Part shown: positions 46,791-56,680 of the stretch, piece by piece
Numbering within the stretch: the first letter of the stretch is position 1
Layout: each line of letters opens with the position of its first letter
Notes under the pieces: model-generated
What the model was told of the DNA's origin: nothing
What the model saw: only the letters and a program-made list of their open reading frames with translations
Database searches by the model: none
Made by a program: the position numbers and the translations under genes
Assembly (NCBI RefSeq): GCF_000471905.2
Contig: NW_006499207.1
Span: forward strand, 3,303,012 to 3,367,011
Length of the DNA stretch: 64,000 nt
Source: Amborella trichopoda
Lineage: Eukaryota; Streptophyta; Magnoliopsida; Amborellales; Amborellaceae
Direction of reading: 5' to 3'

Positions 46791-46841
46791 CACACACGAC
46801 GTTACCCTTTCTAAACAGACTCCCACTGCCGTGCAGGTTAC

Positions 46842-46846
46842 TATGG
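46842..46846. repeat. Target site duplication of the solo LTR (right)
   Basis: TATGG, identical to 43917-43921. Confidence 0.7.
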
Positions 46847-48212
46847 CTTGGAAAACTTTGATCCTTACATATGGGACGAGAGACATCCCAGGGAACTTGA
46901 GGATGAGTGGATTGTCTGGGGTATTTGGGTGAGGAAGCACCTCAGGGGACTGGAGGATGGGTGAATTGTCTGAGGTATTTGGTCGAGGAAGGAGTGGTGG
47001 ACCAGGGAACTTCAAGACCTTTGGCCTTTGAGGTAGAAGAAGAAGAAGTAGCAGAAGAGAGAGAGAGGGGTTAGTAGGTGAGCGACCATTAAGGTCATTC
47101 CCCTCATCGAACCGATTTGGGCTGCTTTTTACATCATCACTAAAGTTGGATGTGTGCAGAAGATCTTTTGGGTCTTTCCTCTGCTTAGACAGTTGGGGGG
47201 TGATTTTAGTGTCGTCACCCTTACTGAACGTGCCCCGAGTAAAATATGGCCTAGGGATGTCCTCTTGATGAGATGAGGGAGTAAGGACGATCGCTCCGAG
47301 GATGAAGTCCTGTAGGGTCGGCAATGGAGGAAGAGGCTTGAGAAATTATTGCTCGACCGGTGGTTGAGGAATCTTGTTCTTCCCATGAGTAGCCCTTGGC
47401 GCCGGTCTCCTCCAGGGTTCCTTTAGAGGTACTTGATCAGTCTTGATAGGTTTGTGATTAGCCTTAGCTTGACGAATTGCCTCTCGCTTTAATGACTTGA
47501 GTCTGCTCTACCTGTGTTAGACTCTCCATGGCTGGGAAGTTGAAGATTCAGTGGGATCGAAGGAATCATCAACGGAGACCTGTACTGGGATGTCTTCCTG
47601 GCTGAGAATAGTGTCTTGAGGGTGTTCTTCTAAATGGCGTGGGCATGTGACCTCTCTTCACCTTCTTGGTGACTATGGCTTCAAACCCATAGCATTCACT
47701 CAGCTTGTGGATCCATATCTGGTGATACAGGCCCCAGTGATTCTCACTTCCCTTAGCAAGGCGCTTGGGTAGCCTTGCCGGCCTTGATCTGACAAGTCCT
47801 TATTGAAGCATCATACTGAACTGAGCATAAAGGAGATCTGATGGAAGCTCATCGGAAGAGTATGGTCCTTCGTCTTCCTCCCATACTGTCACTGTGTGGG
47901 AGGCTTCAACTGGCCTGAATGCCTTCTTAAGGTTGTTGAGCTTTAGCTCACCCCCTCTAGATCATAGCTTTGACGAAGTCTTTGAGTGTGTAGCATTCTT
48001 CTGTGGGGTGGTTTATCCTCTAATGATAAGCACAGTAGTTTGCATACGTATCGAGGCCAGCTTGATCAGGAAACTTGATCTCAGATAGCTCAATCATATT
48101 CTGCTCCAGCAATAATCGGAGTAGTGGGGGAACCCATTCCTTTTCGAAAGGACAGACCTTGTTCTTATGCTTGACCCAATAGTCGTCACGATTAAGGTTT
48201 GCAGGTGCGGAT
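46847..48212 (-). pseudogene. gag of element C, C-terminal half
   Basis: Minus strand from 48205: YWVKHKNKVCPFEKEWVPPL, LLEQNMIELSEIKFPDQAGL, the knuckle-like YCAYH followed by HPTEECYTLKDFVKAMI (about 47960-48030; stop in between), then frameshifted remnants (47130-47860) and a Pro/Ser linker with two copies of an LPRPNTSDNSPIL-type segment (46900-47000). A part of PR found in the other elements is missing between this linker and the pre-RT region at 43916, although the frame runs through. The gag N-terminus is cut off by element E at 48213. Confidence 0.7.
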
Positions 48213-48700
48213 TATTTTAAGACATTTTTTAGCACCTTGGGTCCTCGTTGCGGAATAAAAAGAGAAGCCAGTCAATAAAGCCTGAATTACAGTGGAATTC
48301 TTGATAGTCTCAGAATTTCCCTAAAATAAGTGGAAATGTTCATAAGGACTTCAAAAGGCCGCCTGCCCAGTTTCGTCGAAATCTGACGTGTGTAAGACAG
48401 TGCAGACAAAGAAACAATTTTGGAAAATCAGTCTCTAACACCTTGAAAATGACCCCATAACTAGAAATCTATTTTCAATGCATCAAGTTGTTATGGGACT
48501 ACTACCATTAGATTTGGCACAGTCGAAAACCCCTATGGGTCAAGTTTCGGCTTAATTGGGTACTCTAGGACAAAGTTATGGGTAAAAGACCGAAAGGGAT
48601 AGGCCGCACACTATTCTCGTGCAGCCTCCCTACACCAAATCACCATTAAAGGTGACTGTTTTTACAGTCTCGAGTAGTGACTTTCGGGCTCTGAATTCAT
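48213..48700 (+). mobile_element. Truncated 5' LTR of element E (plus strand)
   Basis: TATTTTAAGACATTTTTTAG and the following ~490 bp are the inverted counterpart of the C and copy 2 LTR ends, so E is oriented opposite to C. The terminal TG is mutated to TA. Homology stops near 48700, where 3' UTR sequence begins without any internal coding region. Confidence 0.7.
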
Positions 48701-50249
48701 TCCCTTCATTATTACCATCCATCATTCCCTAGTGAGTTTCACCCATGCTCACAAAACGGTAAAGGATTCCACTATCCATACTTACCGTCAGCTAGCGGGT
48801 CACCACTTTTCACCCATCATTCATACATCATCCAACTTTCATAGGTAGCCTCGTGCCAATCCCCCAAAAAGTGAGTTGAAACCACCACCATACTCGCTCG
48901 ATGGCCTCCACAGACTGCCATCCATCTCCACCATGGTCCAGCTGTATGACCTTAAATTATAGTCCACGTCCTGGCCGCATGATGCTAAAAGGCTTTGTAT
49001 AGGTCCCAAAGGCACGACCCTCAACATGCCTTCACAAAAAAAAGATAAACGGGAATGTGTATATGTGGACAAGGGAACACCATGAGTAAAAATGATGGAT
49101 GTGCATGGTCACGAAGCAATGAGTAAAAGAGTTCTGTGAAAATAAAGCCTGTGCATAGTGAAAACCCGAAAAGGGCTCCGTGAGCATAAACGGATGAAAA
49201 GGGTGGACATGGCCACAAGCTCATAGATAAAAGAGCCCAAAAACAAAGGAGGTTGGTGAAAACCATCTTTATGGTTCCACTTCTCCAGTCCAGGTGAAAA
49301 CCCGAAAAGGGCGTTTAAACCAACAAAAAGTGGGTCGACGCAACATCACAGTCTGAGCTGGCACCCAAATGCTAAACAGGTGTAATTCTAGCTAATAAGG
49401 TCTACGCAAACTCCTCAGCTGCCAGGATCCAATCAAGAAACACAAGATGGCTCACTTGGGAGTGAGAGCCTCACAAGATCTCCCAAACACCAAAAATAAA
49501 AAGAGTCCTTGAGGGTGCGGGTGATGGATAATAAGTCCCTTCAAAATAAAAAGATTCCTTGAGGGTTAGGACGATGATTGAAAGATCCCTCCAAAATGCT
49601 AAAGACCCCCACGAAGGCAAGAAACTGACAAAGCTAGGGTCCAACCTATTAGAGACTTCAGGGTGATGCCTCGCCATGAGGTCGCCTCACAAAAAACCTT
49701 CCTTAGCCGACAGGCTCAAACCTTTGGGACAGGCCAACAAAAAAGCCCCCCACCTGACCCGACAAGATGGGGCCCACGAGGCTGCCTCTCCAAAATCCCT
49801 CCCTAGCCGATAGGCTCAAACTTTCAAGACACGTCAACAAAAAGACCCCAACTGGACCCTGCAAGATGGGATCCACAGTGGTACCTTGATTGTCAAAAGT
49901 AAATCTGGTGTAGTAACACACAATGACGACCAAAGGCTCATAGCACTTGGCCTCCAGATAGGCTTGATTCTGACTAACAAGGTCCACATAAAATCCTAAG
50001 CTGCCAGAATCACCAATCGTCCCGTGAGGGTGAGGACTTCGAAAAGATCCCTCAAAAGTCTCTTCTCCCCCTAAAGTCTCCACGGATAGACCTGTACATT
50101 GCATCCAAACATATGAGCATCCTAATTACAGCATTGTGTGGATCTCCTAGGTGTTCACGTAGTCCAGCCACTAGGAAGGAAAAAGAAATAAAGCCAGATG
50201 AAATTTTTTGAATGTTGTCCTTCTCACTTCTCTCGAAGCACAAGCATGT
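48701..50249 (+). other. 3' UTR of element E
   Basis: The first 690 bases are the inverted match of the start of the copy 1, C and G 3' UTRs (aaaaccatctttatgg, gggtaaaagag-type sequence). Beyond 49390 lie several short direct duplications: a ~63-bp pair with aaaataaaaagagtccttga (about 49493, 49545), a ~112-bp pair with gccgacaggctcaaac (about 49700, 49805), and aaggtctacg..gctgcca (about 49400, 49978). It ends gaatgttgtccttctcactt next to the LTR. No gene is seen. Confidence 0.6.
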
Positions 50250-50585
50250 TGTTGGAAGACATGTTTCAGCACCATGAGTCCCTGATGCGGAATAAAATAG
50301 GGAAGCCAATCAATAAAGCCTGACAAACAGTTGAAATTTTAATAGTCTCAAAATGGCCCTAGAACAGGTCAAGATCTTCATAAAGACTCTTAAAAGTCTC
50401 TTGTCAAGTTTCGTCACATTTCGACATGCCTAAGCCAGTGTAGATTGAGAAACAGTTTCGACAAAATCGGCCTCTAGCACCCTAAAATGGACCTTGTAAC
50501 GAGAACTATATTTTTGGTGTGTCAAACTACTGTGGGACCACCTCTATTGGATTTGAGACAGTCGAAAACCCCTATGGATAAAGTT
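50250..50585 (+). mobile_element. Truncated 3' LTR of element E
   Basis: TGTTGGAAGACATGTTTCAG begins a second plus-oriented LTR copy that parallels 48213-48700 up to about 50585 (cccctatggataaagttttc). There it is cut by unrelated sequence. Confidence 0.7.
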
Positions 50586-51565
50586 TTCGACACCAAAGCC
50601 TCAATGCCCTGGTGCCACCCTTTTATCCCAAGCCTTAGTGCCTCCATGTCAAAAAACGAAAAAAGAAAAAAATCTTCTCCTCCTCTTATCTTCCATCAAA
50701 CTCTTGCAACTAGGGGGTGAAGTTCCCTAAAATGGGAGCTTCAGAGGCCATCCTGCTATCAAGTTTGGGTAATTTGGGCGATCCCAACTGGACCAATCGG
50801 ACATAAGCCGAAGATGTACCTTGCCTATTGTTCTTCTCATCAAACTCCAGCATTCAAGGTGAAGTCCCTTAAAATGGGACCGCCTCAGAGGCCGTCCTCC
50901 TATCAAGTCTAGGTAATTTGGGTGATCACCAACTGGACTAGTAGGATGTAAGCCAAGGTACCTTGTCTGCCTTTTCTTCCTCCATCAAGTTTTAAGCATC
51001 CAAGATGAAGTCCCCTAAAATGAGACCATCTTGAAGGCCATCCTCCTATCAAGTCTGGGTAATTCGAGAGACCCCTAGCTGGAATAGGAGGACATAAGCT
51101 GAGAGGTACCTTGTTTGCTCCTAGCGTTGTTGTTTGGATTGGGATAAAGCTCACAAGAAGGGCCCCCACCAACTCGAATGCCAGGACCTCCCCAGCCAGA
51201 ATGGGATAAAGCTCACAAGAAGGGCCCCCACTGGCTAGAACATTAGGAGTTCACGTTGAGAAAAAAGTCGTATGCCCGCCGAAGACAGACCATCAACGTG
51301 ACCTCCCAAAAGAAAACAGATTATGGCAGAACCCAGAGAAAGCCCCTCAACAAGGCACCGGACCACCGGAAGCCACTTTGGTCGCCCCTTAGTCAAGGGA
51401 AAAGCTCAGAAAGGTCTACCCCTCGAGGATTGCACTGTGCTGGTGATTAAGAAAAAAAAAAATGATCGAGAGATAATAAACACGTCTTGCTAAGGATTAG
51501 TCATAGGAGCTACGACCTTAAACTTTTTCGAATGTTGCATTTCTCGCTTCTCTTGAAGCGCAACA
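50586..51565 (+). other. 3' UTR with 142-bp array, upstream of a B-type LTR
   Basis: Starts after the E truncation. It contains the 142-bp array, then two copies of gggataaagctcacaagaag (51139 and 51208), and ends gaatgttgcatttctcgctt, very like the end of the E 3' UTR. That similarity suggests the 3' end of a related plus-strand element whose LTR follows. No coding sequence is recognised. Confidence 0.5.
50683..51117. repeat. 142-bp tandem array, three units
   Basis: Three diverged units, each with aaggtgaagtcccctaaaat, gccatcctcctatcaagtct and gggtaatttgggcgat; the shared ctaaaatggga positions are near 50728, 50870 and 51012. Confidence 0.8.
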
Positions 51566-53546
51566 TTTGACAGGGAAAGTTGTTGTACATAATGTTTGAT
51601 ATACCTTCGTAAGCCCAAGAGAATAAGGGGAGAGCTAGTGACAGTCTGGTCTCACAGGTTCATGAAGTACTCGCAGACCAAGATTGTGCCAAAAATAAAG
51701 CCTTCAGCCTAATGACCTGGGTATGGTGCCCTTGCACCAAAGAAGGACCCTTCACTATAGCCGTATGCTAATGGATGCAGCACTGCCATTGTGCTTAGAA
51801 TGTCAAAAAACCCTTGAAGATCAAATTTGGGCTCAATCAGACCTCCCTAGAGGGGTCTACGCTCATGCAGCCTCGCAGCTCATGGTTTTTACCATAGCAC
51901 GGTGCGGCTTCACTAAACTAGTCCCAAAAATGGGGATTACAATAATGTTTTCTGGCAGTGACTTCGCCAACCCACGATGTCTTTCTCTGAAACCAGATGG
52001 AGGTCAAACATTTACATGTTCCAGATCATGCCAACCCCGTCTTTTTGACCTATGGGATACACTTTGGTGTGACCAAGAACCCTCATTACTCTGAAGAGGA
52101 AAGTGACCAGATAAACCAAGGAAAAAAAAAAGAGGGTTCAGCAAGCTCTAGATTAAGTGAAGCATAACTCAATGTCCAAGCCTTGGATTAACGCGGGGAG
52201 GAGTTCAATAGAATCACCTCGCAAAGAGATACATTCTGGTACAACTCTTGCATTCAATTTGTGGTATGATGATATCAAGTCCCTAGGTCACCAAAAAAGC
52301 AAATCCAACAAGTTGCTGGATTCCCTCCCTCTAGCAACCTTCCAAATTAGGCAAATGTGCAAATCGATACCAAATCAGCCCAAACTTGGTGCAAAACTAA
52401 TGCAACAGCCTCCTCTCTGACTTGAAAGTAGATCCAGGAGCTAAAACAATGCAGCTCGAAGATGCATTGGCAAACAAAGTTTGCAAAACTGACCGGACTT
52501 TCACCCCAAGGGAAAGGCCACCAGGTATCAAAATGGTCACAATCGACAGAAGAACGAAGATATGTTGCTGAAATAGCTAAAAAATTGCTGCTAGTTGTAG
52601 GACCAGCTTCCAAGGTCTTCCCATGGCGGAGCAACCTACATGTAGGGACGGTCTCGTCATTAGGGCAAAAAATCACAGGGGCATTTCAATCATTTGTGCC
52701 CAATTTTTGGATTTGTTTTGAATTTATTTAATTGTTTTTAAGCTTGATGTTTGAGCATCCACCATCGTTTGGTGAATCCTCTAGCTTAACTCACTTGTAA
52801 GGGAATGACCCCGAACCCCCTCCCCCTTTTTTGACCCTTCTTTTTGGAAGCTTCAATGCCCCTAAAGTCTAGAAAGAATCGAGGCCAGATTTTTCTTATT
52901 AACATGTCTTTCTTTGTGAGCCCTTGGTCTTTGTGGGAGAGGAGAGAGAGAGAGAGAACACTTTGAGAGAAAAGCAATACCCCTGAGTGCATGGTCTCGT
53001 GGGCACCCTGGTCGCACGGGTCACCCCCCATCTCTCCTAAACTGAGTCATCCTTTCTCTCTCGCTCTCTTACTCTCACCTCCACATGTGCGACCCCATCC
53101 GTGCGGCAGCCTGCATCCATCCGCAAACCCGTGGACGTGAATCCCACGGGTCTCGACCCTCGGGTTTCTCTAAACTCCCCTTAATGGCAAGAAAGACCCC
53201 TCCGAGAGGGAAACCAAGGAGGAGGGACATTTGGATCCCACCCCAATAGCATATAGAGAGTGAGAGGAGAGAGGTTGTGAGCTTGAAGAGGGGTCCCATG
53301 CAAACCGTGCTGACGAGCAGCCATAGGGATTCATAATTGCTTTAAGAGTGCCATCCACCCGAGCGTGTCCCCAAACTCTCAAAGCGGCATAAGAGCGTTC
53401 GCGCTCAAGTTGAAAAAATCTCTCTCACCGTCAGCCTCCTATCTACCAACACGAGGGCTTGCAAGTGTACCATGCACCGAATCTCCACGATTGTTTGAGA
53501 GAGGGTTTCCACCTCCCCCTAGAGAGAAACCTAGACCCCACCGACA
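51566..53546 (+). mobile_element. B-type LTR (plus strand)
   Basis: Homologous to 2730-4630 and, inverted, to 56681-58596. Shared features include gtgcggcttcactaaactag (51900), the region before the former TATA box (52640-52760), ttcataattgctttaagagt (53328) and the U5 end. It terminates CCGACA at 53546. The TATA box seen in B is lost here (ctctagctt). The left border is set by the end of 3' UTR homology. ORFs inside are not conserved. Confidence 0.65.
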
Positions 53547-53551
53547 TCAAT

Positions 53552-55149
53552 TGGTCAGAGTGCCTTTTTTAGGTTTTCACTTGGACTGAGGGAAGTGGTG
53601 CCGTGAAGATGGTTTTCACCACCTTCCTTTTTATTGTGCTCTTTTACCCATGACCTCACGGTCATGTCCACCATTTTTTCCATTTTTACTTATGGTGCCC
53701 TTTCGAGTTTTCATCGTGCCTAAGTTTTATTTATGAAACACTCTTACTCATGGTTTCATGATCATATCTTTACGTCATTTTTACTCATGGTGCCTTTTGG
53801 GTTCTCACCATGCCCATTTTTTATGGGGACGTGTCTACAGTCATGCCTCTGAGACTTGAGCTATGATTTAAGGTCTTATAGCCTTGACTGTTATGCGAAG
53901 CAGTTTAATGTCATGTAGCCAAGACAATTGCTACAGTTTAAGGTCATATAACTTGAACCGTGGCTATGCAATTTAAGGTCTTGCAGCACGGACAGGAATA
54001 ACAATGGATGATTGTCTGTGGAGGCCATAGAATGAGTATGGTGGTGGATTGACTCACTTGGGGGAGATGGCATGAGACCGTCTATGGATGATGGGTGGTG
54101 TTTGTATGAAAGATGGATAACAGATGACCTACTAGTTGACGGTGAGTATGGATGACAGAATTGGTCACCGTGGTTTGGTGAGCGTGGGTACGACTCACTG
54201 GGGATGAAGTCAAGGTGGTGTGTAAGTGTGTGCACGGATGGGCCGGCTAGGGGAGGCATGCGTGGAAGGGCATGCAGAAGGCGTGCACACATTGAATGGG
54301 GCACACGTGTGTGGAGGCATGTTTAAGGTCATGCCACCGTGAACTAGGCTACGATTTAGGGTCGTATAACCTCGACCATTATGTGGAGCAGTTTAATGTC
54401 ATGTGGTCAGGACGTGTGCTACAGTATTAGGGTCATGCAACTGGACCGTTGTCCAAAACAATTTAACGTCATGCAGCCATAATGTGTGCTACAGTTTAAG
54501 GTCATGCAACTAGACCATGGTGCTAAGCAGTTTAATGTCATACGACTAAGACATGTGCTACAGTTTAGGTTCATGCAACTGGACAGTGGTGTGAAGTAGT
54601 TTAACGCCATGCAGTCAAGACATGCACTACAGTTGAAGATCGTGCAACTAGACCTTTGTGTGGGTCACCATATAAGTGGGTTGTACAGTGAGGGGTGGAC
54701 TCACTGAGGGATGTGAAGTGGATGAGGCTCTATGGGGAATGAGTCTGCGAATGATGTCCTGACTCACTGGGGATGAAATGGTTGAGACCATTTATGGGCA
54801 GTGGGTTTAGATGTCTAAGGTGACCCAATGAGGGATGGTTAGTGCAAGTGGACTCACTGGGTATTAAGGAATGAGCAGGACTCATTGGGTGATTGAAATG
54901 GGTTGACTCTTGTTGGCATGAGTGTGACTTCATGGGGGTAAAAATGTGACGAGGTTCGAGCCTATTGGAGGTGAAGAAGGCTTGCCAATGCACACATGGA
55001 CGGGCCGGCTAGGGACAGTATGCATGGAGGTGCTTGTGAAAGGCGTGTACGTAGTGGGGGAAGGTTTGCGCTCGGAGGTAGAACGTGCACATCGGTTGAA
55101 CGCATGTGGCAGAGAGACACGTACAACGGTTGAACGCTTCTGGCTCGGG
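53552..55149 (-). other. 3' UTR of element G
   Basis: TGGTCAGAGTGCC at 53552 resembles the terminus of a C-type LTR, but 3' UTR sequence (aggttttcacttggactgag) follows within 20 bases, so at most a stub of the 3' LTR remains. The 35-bp array and a segment repeating gactcactggggat (54680-54960) follow, then sequence ending near 55149. ORFs such as 53891-54304 are repeat-derived. Confidence 0.6.
53870..54650. repeat. 35-bp satellite-like array in G
   Basis: Degenerate units of cagtttaaggtcatgcaact and catgcagtcaagacgtgcta type, interrupted at about 53995-54300 by unique 3' UTR sequence. Same family as 10380-11870 and 30400-31110. Confidence 0.75.
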
Positions 55150-55815
55150 CTTCCAATCGTGATCTTCTCTCTAGTTTTTCTCCCAGCTCGGGCCACGACA
55201 TGGTCATGCCATATATCAAAACGTTTGGGCCGACGAGACGAACATACTCCCAAAATTTGAGCTTGATCCGACCTGGGACGAGAGAGATATGACCTTCCAA
55301 AGTTCAGCCTGAAATCACAATTTCCATTAATGGAAACTAGTTCAATGAAGGTGCACCGCATAATGTGTGACCTACTCGTTTTGGGTAATTTGGCGATAAC
55401 TTGATCCATAAAAGTTCGATCAACACGAAAATTGATCCTTGGGGGTTTTCAAACATTTCAGATCCAATGGTGGTGGTCCCATAGTTATTTGATGATCTGG
55501 TGATAGGGCTGTGGTTATAAGGTCTATTTTTAGCGCGTTAGAGGCTGATTTTCTAAAACTGTTTCTTCATCTGCACTACCTTAAAGTTATCGGATCAAGA
55601 CGAAACATGGCAGGTGTTCTTAAGAGACCCTTAGGCATGATCTTGAACCTTCTTGGGCCATTCGAAGACTGTCAGAAATTTTACTTTCGGATCAGGGCTT
55701 ATTGTTCTACGGCTTCCGTAGTCCACAAAAATTTTGGTACATGAGGACCTAGGTCATGAACTAATCTCTCCTTATTCGCATCAGGGATATAGATGTTGAT
55801 AAATACCCTCAAACA
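55150..55815 (-). mobile_element. Truncated 5' LTR of element G
   Basis: Matches 28170-28798 of the C LTR (cttctctctagtttttctcc, gatccaatggtggtggtccc) and ends CTCAAACA at 55815. It is joined directly to the G 3' UTR, so the coding interior is lost. Confidence 0.7.
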
Positions 55816-56660
55816 CTGAGTATTTGTAATACTCGCTCGTTTAGTTTGAGCGGGCTTATGACCTCCAGCATATAATGCATTTGTTTGTGAGACCTTCGTT
55901 TATCTCAAAAGTTATGTGCTCATTTGGTCATAGCATTTAGGCAAGGTTAGAACGTGTGGTATTGGTGGCATTAGAACCACATGTGTTGCGCCCAGGTTAG
56001 AAGAAACCAAAAGCAGTGGAGGAGAGTGGGGTGGGTTGTTGCTTGCCCCGTCTCATCACAGTGACAGTCAGATCGTCAGTGATGACATATGTGTATGTGT
56101 GCATGGTGGTTGCAGGGTCGCACAGACTGGCATGGAAGTTGCCAGAGAGTGGTGTGTGCAAGGACGTGCTAGCGCTAGGGACGCCCTTGTGGGACACAGG
56201 TGGGGTTACCTTATGGGTACCCACAGAGACGATGGTCTTCATGAGAGCCACCGAGAAAAGAGGACTAGCGGCTCAAGGACCAAGTTGAAGCTTACGACTG
56301 GCGGGATGCTTCCCAGTGACAGGGTGCTTATGCAAGGGAGTGACTGTAGTGGCGCCCATGCAGTTGACATCAAGGGATTTCCCTTTCATGCCGGAGGAGG
56401 AGGGATAAGGGCTTTTAGTGCCCGTGCCCCAAATTTTCTTAGGTTGGACTAGGATAATAGGGTTAGTCAGGCCGCCCGAGTAAGATGTGGGGGAGGCAGG
56501 ATTAGCTTACCCTCTTGCCCTAGATGAGGTCTCAAATATGGGGATGCAAAAATCCCCAATCTGGACAAAAGAGGGATAATGGAATCCCATTACAATTTTA
56601 GAGAGAGAAAGAAGGGAAGCTGTTACTTGAAAATAGTTCGAGCCAACAATAGGGTGGCAC
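55816..56660 (-). pseudogene. Leader and 5' internal remnant of element F
   Basis: Read on the minus strand after the F primer site, the first 60 bases (ttgttggctcgaactatttt) resemble the B leader at 4650-4720. Further on, 56036-56452 and nearby frames give short uninformative ORFs. The junction with G at 55816 truncates the element. I recognise no protein. Confidence 0.45.
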
Positions 56661-56678
56661 GCCCCAGTGGAGTCGCTA
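56661..56678 (-). promoter_or_regulatory. Primer binding site of element F
   Basis: On the minus strand TAGCGACTCCACTGGGGC, two bases from the LTR end CCGACCA. It is the third instance of the Arg-type site in this window. Confidence 0.75.
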
Positions 56679-56680
56679 GT

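Larger units (their letters stand above)
43922..46841 (-). mobile_element. Solo LTR, 2.9 kb, of a different retrotransposon family
   Basis: It begins TGTCACGACC on the plus strand and ends GGTTAC, probably GGTTACA with one base lost, between TATGG duplications. The C polyprotein frame is continuous from one flank to the other, which fixes the borders. Read on the minus strand, a U3 with a minisatellite (46470-46790) precedes tacttaagcctctgtctcac, a plausible TATA-like/start region near 46300, and the end is GGTCGTGACA. No gag or pol is inside, so it is a solo LTR. Its sequence is unlike the Tat LTRs here. A long-LTR chromovirus is possible from the GGTCGTGACA end, but unproven. Confidence 0.7.

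Noticed and set aside
53891-54304. 137-codon minus-strand ORF
   Set aside because: Spans the 35-bp array and 3' UTR of G; the composition follows the repeat.
54930-55409. 159-codon minus-strand ORF
   Set aside because: Crosses the junction of G 3' UTR and LTR, both non-coding in the other copies.
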